From: Albibacillus kandeliae
Lineage (GTDB): Bacteria > Pseudomonadota > Alphaproteobacteria > Rhodobacterales > Rhodobacteraceae
DNA length: 64,000 nucleotides
NCBI RefSeq assembly: GCF_003116585.1
Contig: NZ_QEHM01000001.1
Span: forward strand, 62,001 to 126,000
Direction: 5' to 3'
Below, one piece after another: positions 43,897-52,215 of the stretch. The notes below the pieces were generated by a model. It searched no databases, had not been told where the DNA came from, and was given only the letters and a program-made list of their open reading frames with translations. Both the position numbers and the translations under genes were made by a program. The stretch's first letter is position 1. Each line of letters begins with the position of its first letter.

Positions 43897-44319
43897 ATGA
43901 TCCAGTATTCGTTGAAATGCGCCGATGGGCACCGCTTTGACAGTTGGTTTCAGTCCGCTGAAGCCTACGACAAGCTGGCGCGTGCGGGCATGGTGCAATG
44001 CGCGGTCTGCGGCGGTTCGGATGTAGAGAAGGCCGTGATGGCGCCCCGCGTGAATGCGGGCAAGGCCGAGCCAGAGCGCCCGCTGAGCGCCCCGGCGAGC
44101 CCGGCCGAACAGGCGATTGCCGAGCTGAAACGCAAGATCGCCGAAAGCTCGGATTATGTCGGACGCGACTTCGCGCGCGAGGCGCGGGCCATGCACGAGG
44201 GCGATGCGCCCGAGCGGCCCATTCACGGCGAGGCGCGTCTCGACGAGGCCCGGTCGCTGATCGAGGACGGCGTGCCCGTGATGCCGCTGCCCTTCCTTCC
44301 GGATCGAAAGGCAAACTGA
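43897..44319 (+). CDS. DUF1178 family protein
   Basis: Small conserved alphaproteobacterial protein of unknown function, 140 residues. A zinc-ribbon-like N-terminus has Cys in LKCADGHRFDSWFQSAEAYDKL and a CxxC in VQCAVCGGSDVEKAVMAPRV. The middle is Ala/Pro-rich. The C-terminal region GRDFAREARAMHEGDAPERPIHGEARLDEARSLIEDGVPVMPLPF is typical. Its stop overlaps the SDR gene start by one base (TGATG). Confidence 0.9.
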   Translation: MIQYSLKCADGHRFDSWFQSAEAYDKLARAGMVQCAVCGGSDVEKAVMAPRVNAGKAEPERPLSAPASPAEQAIAELKRKIAESSDYVGRDFAREARAMHEGDAPERPIHGEARLDEARSLIEDGVPVMPLPFLPDRKAN

Positions 44320-44963
44320 TGCAGGTACTGATCACCGGCGCCAATCGCGGCGTCGGGCAGGCGCTGGCGGCGCTCTATCGCGACGCGGGCCATACGGTCA
44401 TTGGAACGGCGCGCGACGGCTCTGGCGACGAGTTGCTCGATGTGACCGACCCCGGCCAGCAGGCCGCGCTGGGCAAGCGGCTGGAGGGTCAGCCGATCGA
44501 CCTGCTGATCTGCAATGCGGGCGTCTACCTCGACAAGGGGCAGAAGCTTGACGGCGGCTTTCCCGCCGACATGTGGGCGCGCGAGTTCGCGGTGAACGTG
44601 ACCGGCGTCTTTCTGACCGTGCAGGCCCTGCTGCCGAACCTGCGGCTGGCAAAGGATGCAAAGATCGCCATCATCTCGTCCCAGATGGCCTCGCACGAGC
44701 GGGCGCCGGGCGGCAGCTACATCTACCGCGCTTCCAAGGCGGCGGCGCTGAACCTTGGGCGGAACCTGTCGAGCGACCTCAAGCACCAGGGCATCGCCGT
44801 GGGCATCTACCACCCGGGCTGGGTGCAGACCGACATGGGCGGGCAGGCGGCGGAGATCACCGTCTCGCAGGCCGCCGCAGGGCTGGCCGGGCGGTTCGAC
44901 CACCTGTCGCTTACCACGACCGGCTGTTTCGAGACCTGGGACGGCCGCGCGCATCCCTACTGA
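44319..44963 (+). CDS. Short-chain dehydrogenase/reductase
   Basis: Classical NAD(P)-dependent SDR, 214 residues from ATG 44319. It has the cofactor motif ITGANRGVGQALAALY, the LICNAGVYLDKG motif, catalytic Ser in AIISSQMASH and the YxxxK pair in YIYRASKAAALNLGRNL. The shortened C-terminus resembles CsgA-type SDRs. Substrate unknown. It is translationally coupled to the DUF1178 gene. Confidence 0.88.
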   Translation: MQVLITGANRGVGQALAALYRDAGHTVIGTARDGSGDELLDVTDPGQQAALGKRLEGQPIDLLICNAGVYLDKGQKLDGGFPADMWAREFAVNVTGVFLTVQALLPNLRLAKDAKIAIISSQMASHERAPGGSYIYRASKAAALNLGRNLSSDLKHQGIAVGIYHPGWVQTDMGGQAAEITVSQAAAGLAGRFDHLSLTTTGCFETWDGRAHPY

Positions 44964-45037
44964 CGGCGAGGGTCCGCCGCCAAGGTAGACAAGTTGCGAC
45001 GACTTGGCGAAGGTGCGCCCGACAGGGGAGGACCAGC

Positions 45038-45625
45038 ATGTCGGGATCGTCGGACAGGGTCGAGGCGTTCTACGCCGGGGCAAAGGACTGGAAGCTGGAG
45101 TTGCTGGCGCTGCGGAAGCTGTTGCAGGACAGTCCGCTGCAGGAAGAGTTCAAGTGGCGTTCACCCTGCTACACGATCGAGGGCGGCAACGTCGCGACCG
45201 TCTGGGGGCTGAAGGACGGCTGCGTCCTGTCTTTCTTCAAGGGCGTTCTGCTGAAGGATCCGGAAGGCATCCTTGAAGCGCCGGGCGAAAACTCGCGCTC
45301 GGTCCGCCTGTTCCGGTTCACCGAGGTCGCGGAACTGGAGAAGCGGGCGGGGGTGCTCGCCGACTACATCCGCGAGGCTGCCGAGAACGAGAAGGCTGGC
45401 CTGAAGGTCGTATTCCCCAAGGATGATCTGGATTACCCGCAGGAACTGGTCGAGCGGCTGGAGACCGAGGAAGACCTGCGCGAGGCTTGGGACAAGCTGA
45501 CCCCGGGACGGCAGCGCGGCTACGTGCTGCATTTCTCCGGGGCCAAGCAGTCCGCCACCCGCGAGGGGCGCATCGACAAGGCCACGCCGCGCATCCTCGA
45601 GGGCAAGGGCATGCACGATCGCTGA
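45038..45625 (+). CDS. YdeI/OmpD-associated family protein with DUF1801 domain
   Basis: Cytoplasmic protein of 195 residues. GGGGAGGACCAGC precedes ATG 45038. The N-terminal DUF1801 domain is near 20-125 (FKWRSPCYTIEGGNVATVWGLKDGCVLSFFKGVLL). The C-terminal part, near 135-195, has the YdeI-like LETEEDLREAWDKLTPGRQRGYVLHFSGAKQSATREGRIDKATPRI. YdeI relatives are linked to peptide stress tolerance in Salmonella and Bacillus; a role here is unproven. Confidence 0.85.
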   Translation: MSGSSDRVEAFYAGAKDWKLELLALRKLLQDSPLQEEFKWRSPCYTIEGGNVATVWGLKDGCVLSFFKGVLLKDPEGILEAPGENSRSVRLFRFTEVAELEKRAGVLADYIREAAENEKAGLKVVFPKDDLDYPQELVERLETEEDLREAWDKLTPGRQRGYVLHFSGAKQSATREGRIDKATPRILEGKGMHDR

Positions 45626-45716
45626 GGTCTCGGGTGGGGGCGCCCATTTGATTCCGGTTGCTCTTGTCCCGCGCCTTGCGTAAAGCGTGCGCGTTCTACG
45701 TATTTAGGGAAGTCTC

Positions 45717-46955
45717 ATGCCCGTTCTCGTGATGAAATTCGGTGGCACCTCGGTCGCAACTCTGGACCGGATCAAGCGGGCTGCCAAACGCGTGGGCGTC
45801 GAGGTGGCCAAGGGCTACGACGTGATCGTCATCGTCTCGGCCATGGCCGGCAAGACCAACGAACTGGTCGGCTGGGTGAACGAGACCTCGCCGATGTTCG
45901 ATGCGCGTGAATACGACGCGGTTGTGTCGAGCGGCGAGAACGTCACCGCCGGCCTGATGGCGCTGACCCTGCAGGAAATGGATATCCCGGCGCGCAGTTG
46001 GCAGGGCTGGCAGGTGCCGGTCAAGACGACGTCGAGCCACAGCGCCGCGCGCATTGAGGAAATCCCGTCGGACAACATCATGGGTCGCTTCGCGCAGGGC
46101 ATGAAGGTGGCCGTGGTCGCGGGGTTCCAGGGTGTCAGCCCCGAGGGCCGGATCACCACGCTGGGCCGGGGTGGCTCGGACACCACGGCGGTTGCCTTCG
46201 CGGCGGCCTTCAATGCCGAACGTTGTGATATCTATACGGATGTGGACGGCGTCTATACCACCGACCCGCGCATCTGCGAGAAAGCGCGCAAGCTGGACAA
46301 GATCGCCTTCGAGGAAATGCTGGAGCTGGCCTCGCTGGGGGCCAAGGTGCTGCAGACCCGCTCGGTCGAGCTGGCGATGCGCTACAAGGTGCGCCTGCGG
46401 GTGCTGTCGAGTTTCGAAGAACAGTCCGACGAAGCGGGGACGCTCGTCTGTGATGAGGATGAGATCATGGAATCCAATGTGGTGGCCGGTGTGGCCCATT
46501 CGCGTGACGAAGCCAAGCTGACCCTTCTCTCGGTCGCCGACCGTCCGGGGATCGCGGCGACCATCTTCGGCGCGCTCTCCGATGCAGGGGTGAACGTGGA
46601 CATGATCGTCCAGAACATCTCGGAAGAGGGTCGGACCGACATGACCTTCTCCTGCCCGACCGACCAGGTGAAACGGGCCGAGAAGGCGCTGGCCGAGGCC
46701 AAGACCGGCGGCGTTCTGAACTTCTCGGAAGTCGTCGCGGATACCGACGTCTGCAAGGTTTCGGTGGTCGGGATCGGCATGCGCTCGCACACGGGCGTGG
46801 CGGCCAAGATGTTCAAGGTGCTCTCGCAGGAAGGCATCAACATCAAGGTGATCACCACCTCCGAGATCAAGATCTCGGTCCTGATCGACCGCAAGTACAT
46901 GGAACTTGCCGTTCAGGCCCTGCATGACGCGTTCGAACTGGATAAGGCGGCCTGA
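45717..46955 (+). CDS. lysC: Aspartokinase
   Basis: First enzyme of the lysine/threonine/methionine pathway, phosphorylating aspartate. It has 412 residues. The kinase domain starts at VMKFGGTSVATLDRIKRAA. The middle has TLGRGGSDTTAVAFAAAFNAERCDIYTDVDGVYTTDPRI. Two C-terminal ACT domains (about 265-410, DRPGIAATIFGALSDAGVNVDMIVQNIS and RSHTGVAAKMFKVLSQEGINIKVITTSEIKISVLID) provide feedback control. AGGGAAGTC precedes ATG 45717. It stands before ptsP, a gene order common in this group. Confidence 0.96.
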   Translation: MPVLVMKFGGTSVATLDRIKRAAKRVGVEVAKGYDVIVIVSAMAGKTNELVGWVNETSPMFDAREYDAVVSSGENVTAGLMALTLQEMDIPARSWQGWQVPVKTTSSHSAARIEEIPSDNIMGRFAQGMKVAVVAGFQGVSPEGRITTLGRGGSDTTAVAFAAAFNAERCDIYTDVDGVYTTDPRICEKARKLDKIAFEEMLELASLGAKVLQTRSVELAMRYKVRLRVLSSFEEQSDEAGTLVCDEDEIMESNVVAGVAHSRDEAKLTLLSVADRPGIAATIFGALSDAGVNVDMIVQNISEEGRTDMTFSCPTDQVKRAEKALAEAKTGGVLNFSEVVADTDVCKVSVVGIGMRSHTGVAAKMFKVLSQEGINIKVITTSEIKISVLIDRKYMELAVQALHDAFELDKAA

Positions 46956-47044
46956 ACTGGCCCGCGGGGCCGCGGCGCGCTGTATGCGTGCCCGGCCGCG
47001 ATTGATTTCTAAGCATTTTTCCTGACTGCCGACTGCTATTCATC

Positions 47045-47078
47045 GAACCGCTCTTGCTTTCCGCAAGGAGAGGGCGGT
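47045..47078 (+). promoter_or_regulatory. Possible leader hairpin before ptsP
   Basis: ACCGC (47047-47051) with GCGGT (47074-47078) and, inside, CTTGC (47053-47057) with GCAAG (47063-47067) can fold as one interrupted stem-loop about 90 bases ahead of ptsP. It could be part of the lysC 3' end or a ptsP leader. No known riboswitch consensus fits. Confidence 0.3.
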
Positions 47079-47166
47079 AATTCCGTTTCTCTTTCCGCCT
47101 GTATGTGCTCTATAGTCCTGGGCCGGGAGAGACGCCTGAAGTTGTGAAGGGACGCCGGTCAACATC

Positions 47167-49410
47167 ATGTCCGAGCGCACGGAGACCGAGAGCCGCAAGC
47201 TGCTGAGGCGGCTGAGGGATACGATGGCCAGCGACGTTGCCGGGCAGGCGCGGCTGGACCAGATCACGCATCTGATCGCCGACAGCATGGGGACCGAGGT
47301 CTGCTCGGTCTACCTGTTCCGCGACGAGGAGACGCTGGAGCTTTGCGCCACCGAGGGCCTGAAGCCCGAGGCGGTGCACCAGACCCGTATGCGCCTTGGC
47401 GAGGGCCTTGTCGGTCGTGTCGCGCGGACCGGGCAGGTGGTGAACACCCCGAATGCCCCTGCCGAGAAGGGGTTCCGCTACATGCCGGAGACCGGGGAAG
47501 AGCGTTATTCCTCCTTCCTCGGCGTACCGATCCAGCGGCTGGGCGAGAAGCTTGGCGTTCTGGTGGTCCAGTCCCGCGATGCGCGGGAGTTCTCGGAAGA
47601 CGAACAGTACGCGCTGGAAGTCGTGGCGATGGTGCTGGCCGAGATGACCGAGCTTGGCGCTTTTGTGGGCGAGGGCGCGGCGCTGTCGGCACGGCACCAG
47701 CAGGCGGTGCTGCTTCGGGGCGGAACCGGGCAGGAGGGCGCGGCCGAGGGCCATGTCTGGCTGCACGAGCCCCGAGTGGTGGTCGCGAATCCCATCGCGG
47801 ACGATCCCCAGAAGGAACTGCTGCGCCTGAATGAGGCGGTGGAGGAGCTGCGGGTCGGCGTCGACAAGATGCTGGAGATGTCCCAGACCGCCGACAAGGA
47901 ACAGATCCAGGTTCTGGAAGCCTATCGGATGTTCGCCAATTCCAAGGGCTGGATGCGCCGGATGGAAGAGGACATCGGTCGGGGCCTGTCGGCCGAGGCG
48001 GCGGTGGAGAAGGAACAGAGCCAGGCGCGGGCGCGCATGGAGCAGGTGCAGGACGCCTACCTGCGCGAGCGTCTGAGCGACCTCGATGACCTGTCGAACC
48101 GGCTGCTGCGTATCCTGACCGGGCAGGGGGCCGAGACCGGGGCGGAGATGCCGCCGGACCCGATCCTGATCGCGCGCAACATTGGGCCGGGCGAACTGCT
48201 GGAATATGGCCGGTCGCTGCGCGGCATCGTGCTCGAGGAAGGCTCGGTCGGGAGCCACGCAGCCATCGTCGCGCGGGCGCTGGCGATCCCGCTGGTGGTG
48301 CACGCGCACCGGATCACCACCGAGGCGCTGAACGGCGATCACATCATGGTCGACGGGGACCAGGGCCTCGTGCACCTGCGGCCCGACGATACGGTGGTCA
48401 GCGCCTTCCGCGACAAGATCGCCATGCAGGCGCAAGCGCAGGAGCGCTTTGTCTCGATCCGCGACAAGCCCGCGACGACGCTGTGTGGCACGACCATCGG
48501 GCTCCACATGAATGCCGGTCTGATGGCCGATCTCCCCTCGCTGGAGCATTCCGGCGCCGAGGGGGTGGGGCTGTTCCGGACCGAACTGCAGTTCCTCGTG
48601 CGCAACCAGATGCCCAAGCGGTCGGAGCTGAGCGCGCTCTATTCGCGCGTGCTCGACTCGGCGCAGGGCAAGCGGGTGGTGTTCCGGACGCTGGACATCG
48701 GCTCGGACAAGGTTCTGCCCTACATGAAGCCCAACGACGAGCCGAACCCGGCGCTGGGCTGGCGGGCCATCCGTGTCGGGCTCGACAAGCCGGGCGTGAT
48801 GCGGATGCAGTTGCAGGCCCTGCTGCGCGCGGCCAAGGGGCGGCCCCTGACGGTGATGTTCCCCTTTGTCGCGCAGTTCGAGGAGTACCGCGCCGCGCGG
48901 GCCGAGCTGGACAAGACCATCGCGCGCGAGAAGATCCTTGGCCACGTCCTGCCCGAAACCATCGAGGTGGGGGCGATGCTGGAGACGCCATCGCTCGCCT
49001 TCGCACCGAAGAAGTTCTTTGACGAGGTGGAGTTCCTGTCGATCGGCGGGAACGACCTCAAGCAGTTCTTCTTTGCCGCCGACCGCGAGAACGAGAGGGT
49101 GCGCCGCCGCTACGACACGCTGAACGTCAGCTTCCTGAGCCTGATCGAACGGATCGTGGAGCGCTGCGAGGAATCGGGCACGGCGCTGAGTTTCTGCGGC
49201 GAGGACGCGGGGCGACCCATCGAGGCGGCCTGTTTCGCGGCCATCGGCATCCGCATGCTGTCGATGCGGCCCGCCTCCATCGGTCCGGTCAAGAGCCTGC
49301 TGCGCCGTGTCGATCTGGTCGAACTGCGCAAGGTGATCAACGAGGCGCGTGACAGCGGCGAACAGTCAGTGCGTCCGGCGGTGGTGAACTACCTCCGCGC
49401 GCTGGGCTGA
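47167..49410 (+). CDS. ptsP: PtsP, phosphoenolpyruvate-protein phosphotransferase of the nitrogen PTS
   Basis: Enzyme I-Ntr, which takes phosphate from PEP and passes it to NPr, signalling nitrogen and potassium status rather than moving sugars. It has 747 residues, full length. The GAF sensory domain is at about 20-165 (SDSMGTEVCSVYLFRDEETLELCATEGL). The PEP-utiliser domain has catalytic His364 in VGSHAAIVARALAIP. The C-terminal TIM barrel is at about 430-740 (EGVGLFRTELQFLVRNQMP, GAMLETPSLAFAPKKFFDEVEFLSIGGNDLKQF, SFCGEDAGRP). All catalytic parts are intact. Confidence 0.96.
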   Translation: MSERTETESRKLLRRLRDTMASDVAGQARLDQITHLIADSMGTEVCSVYLFRDEETLELCATEGLKPEAVHQTRMRLGEGLVGRVARTGQVVNTPNAPAEKGFRYMPETGEERYSSFLGVPIQRLGEKLGVLVVQSRDAREFSEDEQYALEVVAMVLAEMTELGAFVGEGAALSARHQQAVLLRGGTGQEGAAEGHVWLHEPRVVVANPIADDPQKELLRLNEAVEELRVGVDKMLEMSQTADKEQIQVLEAYRMFANSKGWMRRMEEDIGRGLSAEAAVEKEQSQARARMEQVQDAYLRERLSDLDDLSNRLLRILTGQGAETGAEMPPDPILIARNIGPGELLEYGRSLRGIVLEEGSVGSHAAIVARALAIPLVVHAHRITTEALNGDHIMVDGDQGLVHLRPDDTVVSAFRDKIAMQAQAQERFVSIRDKPATTLCGTTIGLHMNAGLMADLPSLEHSGAEGVGLFRTELQFLVRNQMPKRSELSALYSRVLDSAQGKRVVFRTLDIGSDKVLPYMKPNDEPNPALGWRAIRVGLDKPGVMRMQLQALLRAAKGRPLTVMFPFVAQFEEYRAARAELDKTIAREKILGHVLPETIEVGAMLETPSLAFAPKKFFDEVEFLSIGGNDLKQFFFAADRENERVRRRYDTLNVSFLSLIERIVERCEESGTALSFCGEDAGRPIEAACFAAIGIRMLSMRPASIGPVKSLLRRVDLVELRKVINEARDSGEQSVRPAVVNYLRALG

Positions 49411-49428
49411 GGACTTCCCTGGCGGGAC

Positions 49429-49457
49429 GACCGGCGCCCTTGCTGGTAGCGCCGGTC
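49429..49457. terminator. Bidirectional terminator-like hairpin between ptsP and the esterase gene
   Basis: GACCGGCGC (49429-49437) and GCGCCGGTC (49449-49457) form a perfect 9-bp stem with an 11-base loop in the middle of a 66-base gap between convergent genes. T-runs are lacking on both sides, so efficiency is uncertain. Confidence 0.55.
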
Positions 49458-49476
49458 CGGTTGATCGCAGATCCTG

Positions 49477-50946
49477 TCAGAGAGACGGTGGCTGGACCGT
49501 GAGCGTGATCTTGCGGTCGAAGGACAGCGCGATTCCCGAGGGCTGGTACGCAGGCCAGGGCAGGCCGGTGGACCCGTTCGGCGCCCCGGTGCCGGCGAAG
49601 GCCGCGAAAGCTCCGCCAAAGGACCTTGCGACGGCATCCATCTCGGAACCGTCGGCCCCCGCGAGCATCGGCGCGCCGTTCCAGTCGGCGAGATTGCCGA
49701 AGAGGAAGGGCAAGTCGATGCAGTGGCAGGCGGCGATCTCGGCGTTCGGCGACTGCCAGGCAAAGATGTAGGTCCAGGCTTTGCCGCCCGCCGTCACGTG
49801 GCCGTCGGCGCAGTGGAAGGTAGCTTCGACAAAGCGCTTGTCCGAGCCGTAGTCGATCAGTACGGCGCGGTCGTCCGGCGGGTTGCGCATGGCGCGGGCG
49901 CGGGCCAGAGCCCCTTCGGTATTGTCCGGGTAATCCTCGGCGAAGCGCTGACGGAGGAGGGCACTGGCGTTGGCGGCAAAGGCCTGATCCTGGAAGTGGA
50001 AGGCCGCGTGTTCCTCGCGGGTGACGCCCAGCACCGTGGGGCACCAGGCGGCTTTGCCGGCTTTCAGATAGTCCACCGGGTCATGGGCGATGAAATCGCC
50101 ATCGACCGTGGGCATGAAGGGGGGCGTGACATTGTCGGCCTGCCGGCTCTGAGCGGTCAGCATGGCGACCTGTGCCTTCAGCAAAGCCTCGACCGGGGCA
50201 GCGCGGGCGGCGGCGAGATCGCCCTCGGCGACGCCGAGCGCGTCGAGCAGCACCTTGGCGGCAGGCTGGCGGGCGGCAGGTGCGTCGGCGGCGATGCCCA
50301 GTGGCGCGCTCATCAGGATCGCCTTGTCGAAGAGGTCGGGCGCAGTGTTGCGCGTCATCAGCGCGGCGATGGAGTAGGCACCGGCGGACTGGCCGCAGAC
50401 GGTAATGTTGGCGCTGTCACCCCCGAAGGCCGCGACATGGTCGCGGGTGAACCGCAGGGCCAGTTCCTGATCCATCAGCCCGAGGTTGGCCGGGGCGATG
50501 CCCGGGATCGGCAGGAAGCCGAGCACGCCGAGGCGGTAGGTGACATTGACCACCACGATGTTCTCGCGGGCGGCCAACGCCCCGCCCGAGTAACAAGAGA
50601 GGCCACCGCCACCGGTCATGAACGCGCCGCCGTGGAGGAAGACGAGGACTGGCAGGCCACTTGCCCCTTTCGGCGTCCAGATATCGAGATGCAGGCAATC
50701 CTCGTCCTGCTCCGCCGGGAAGTCGCCCATGACCTTGGCGAGCCGCGAGGGCAGCTGCGGTGGGATGGGGGAGGCCGCCGCCGAGCAGTCCAGTTCTCCG
50801 TCCCACGGCGCGACGGGCTGCGGGGGGGCAAAGCGCCGGTCGCCGGTCGGTGCCGCGCCATAGCGCAGGCGGGCGATATGGATGCAATCGCCATCGTCGC
50901 GGCCCCGGACGGGCCCAAATCTGGTTTCAAAAACGGTGTCGGTCAT
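49477..50946 (-). CDS. Carboxylesterase family protein (type B)
   Basis: Alpha/beta hydrolase of the carboxylesterase B family, 489 residues from ATG 50946. Start region FGPVRGRDDGDCIHIARLRYGAAPTGDRRFAPPQPV; EDCLHLDIWTPKG; oxyanion-hole motif VFLHGGAFMTGGG; nucleophile elbow GQSAGAYSIAAL with Ser near residue 185. No signal peptide is seen, so it is probably cytoplasmic. It is divergent from a LysR gene with a symmetric site between them, and an ABC importer follows that LysR gene. This suggests hydrolysis of an imported ester, though direct evidence is lacking. Confidence 0.9.
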   Translation of the reverse strand: MTDTVFETRFGPVRGRDDGDCIHIARLRYGAAPTGDRRFAPPQPVAPWDGELDCSAAASPIPPQLPSRLAKVMGDFPAEQDEDCLHLDIWTPKGASGLPVLVFLHGGAFMTGGGGLSCYSGGALAARENIVVVNVTYRLGVLGFLPIPGIAPANLGLMDQELALRFTRDHVAAFGGDSANITVCGQSAGAYSIAALMTRNTAPDLFDKAILMSAPLGIAADAPAARQPAAKVLLDALGVAEGDLAAARAAPVEALLKAQVAMLTAQSRQADNVTPPFMPTVDGDFIAHDPVDYLKAGKAAWCPTVLGVTREEHAAFHFQDQAFAANASALLRQRFAEDYPDNTEGALARARAMRNPPDDRAVLIDYGSDKRFVEATFHCADGHVTAGGKAWTYIFAWQSPNAEIAACHCIDLPFLFGNLADWNGAPMLAGADGSEMDAVARSFGGAFAAFAGTGAPNGSTGLPWPAYQPSGIALSFDRKITLTVQPPSL

Positions 50947-50973
50947 GCGCTCAGGTTCCCTTCTCGGCGGATT

Positions 50974-50989
50974 TGCACAATTGTTAGCA
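50974..50989. promoter_or_regulatory. Candidate LysR binding site
   Basis: TGCACAATTGTTAGCA contains the perfect palindrome ACAATTGT (50977-50984) flanked by TGC and GCA, in the 105-base gap between the esterase and lysR genes. LysR proteins usually bind such partly symmetric sites with a T-N11-A pattern in the divergent gap. A second imperfect repeat, GTTCC/GGGAC at about 51031-51046, sits beside the lysR start. Confidence 0.45.
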
Positions 50990-51051
50990 CCGCAAGCTCT
51001 GGACTCCCGGCCCGAGATCGAGATTCTAGTGTTCCAAAAATGGGACGGTAA

Positions 51052-52011
51052 ATGCGCGGACTTGATGACATGTACCTGTTCAAGCAGGTGGTCGACTTCG
51101 GTGGGGTCTCGTCGGCGTCGCGGGCGCTGAGGATCCCCAAGTCGACGCTGGCGCGGCGGATCGCCGAGCTGGAGGCGCGGCTCGGATCGCCGCTGTTCCA
51201 CCGCACGTCGCAGGGGCTCTCGCTGACGAACTTCGGGCGTGAGTGCCACACGCGCTGTGCGACGCTGGTCGATACCGCCGACCGGATCTTCGACCTTGCC
51301 GACCGCAGGCGGGAGCGGCCGGCGGGATTCCTCCACATCATCTATCCGCCGCATATGGGCGAGGTTCTGATCGAGCCGATGGCGTCTGACTTCATCCGGC
51401 GGGAGCCCAACGTCCAGCTTCATCTCGAGGCATCGACCGGGCTGCTCGACCCGCGCGCGGTCTCGGCGGACCTCGTCTTTCACTTTGCCTTCGACCCGCT
51501 GCCCGATGTCGATATCGTGGCACGCCGTCTGTTCGTGAATCCCTTTGTTTTGACTGCACATCCCGATATCTGCCGGGACCGCCGCCTGCCCGAGGAACCG
51601 CAGGCCCTGCGGGGGCTGCCTTGCGTTGGTTTTGGCCCGAAATCCTCGGCATTCAGCTGGCGTTTCCAGAAGGGCGAACGGAGCTATACCCATCGTTTCG
51701 AGCCGGTGCTGAGCACCACGCAGCTCTCGGCTGTCCAGACCGCGGTACGGATGGGGGCAGGGATGGCACCGCTGCCGCTCTACACCGTCGAGAAGGAGTT
51801 CGAGGATGGCCGTCTGGTGCACCTGTTGCCCGGCTGGCAGCCGTCGCCTGCGATCCTTTACGCGGTCTATCCCAGCGGGCGGAGCCTGACGGTTGCGGCG
51901 CGGCGGTTCATGGAGATGACACTGGAGTATTTCGCCGGGCGCCAGAAGCTCGGCACCTACTTCGACCACCGGAGTCTCTGGCTGGAATGGGAAGCGCGGG
52001 ACAGCAAGTAG
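51052..52011 (+). CDS. LysR family transcription regulator
   Basis: Regulator of 319 residues. The N-terminal winged helix-turn-helix lies at about 5-65 (YLFKQVVDFGGVSSASRALRIPKSTLARRIAELEARLGSPLFHRTSQGLSLT). The periplasmic-binding-like effector domain is at about 95-300. It is divergent from the carboxylesterase and followed at 205 bases by an ABC importer, so it probably controls one or both. The inducer is unknown. Confidence 0.93.
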   Translation: MRGLDDMYLFKQVVDFGGVSSASRALRIPKSTLARRIAELEARLGSPLFHRTSQGLSLTNFGRECHTRCATLVDTADRIFDLADRRRERPAGFLHIIYPPHMGEVLIEPMASDFIRREPNVQLHLEASTGLLDPRAVSADLVFHFAFDPLPDVDIVARRLFVNPFVLTAHPDICRDRRLPEEPQALRGLPCVGFGPKSSAFSWRFQKGERSYTHRFEPVLSTTQLSAVQTAVRMGAGMAPLPLYTVEKEFEDGRLVHLLPGWQPSPAILYAVYPSGRSLTVAARRFMEMTLEYFAGRQKLGTYFDHRSLWLEWEARDSK

Positions 52012-52119
52012 CGCTCCGGTCGCCGCGTCGAGCCCGAAAAGCTTTAGGCATAAAATAGTGTCCGATTCTTTCCCCTGGATCAAGTCCGCAGGTCGCCGCG
52101 GTTCCCAGGGGCGCGCCAA

Positions 52120-52144
52120 CCGGGCAGGGAACGGACCCGCCCGG
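52120..52144 (+). other. Strong hairpin between lysR and the ABC importer
   Basis: CCGGGC-a-GGG (52120-52129) pairs with CCC-GCCCGG (52136-52144), nine base pairs with one bulged A and a six-base loop. Also, GTTCCC (52101-52106) can pair with GGGAAC (52127-52132), which would exclude the inner stem or form a pseudoknot with it. It could be the lysR terminator or a leader structure for the importer. No known riboswitch motif is seen. Confidence 0.4.
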
Positions 52145-52215
52145 CACATTGACCGGATTCGGCATGACGGTCATCGTCGTCCCAATAGCAAGACAAGCAG
52201 CAGGGAGTCCCGTAC

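Noticed and set aside
50947-52149. In-frame upstream extension of the carboxylesterase to 890 residues
   Set aside because: It would cover the lysR gene on the opposite strand and has no domain; ATG 50946 gives a normal family length.
52012-52215. TPP riboswitch upstream of the NMT1/THI5-like importer
   Set aside because: The CUGAGA and ACCUGAU-type conserved segments are absent.
52012-52215. Guanidine-I (ykkC) riboswitch upstream of the importer
   Set aside because: These riboswitches often precede such importers, but the conserved ACGR and related core segments are not found.
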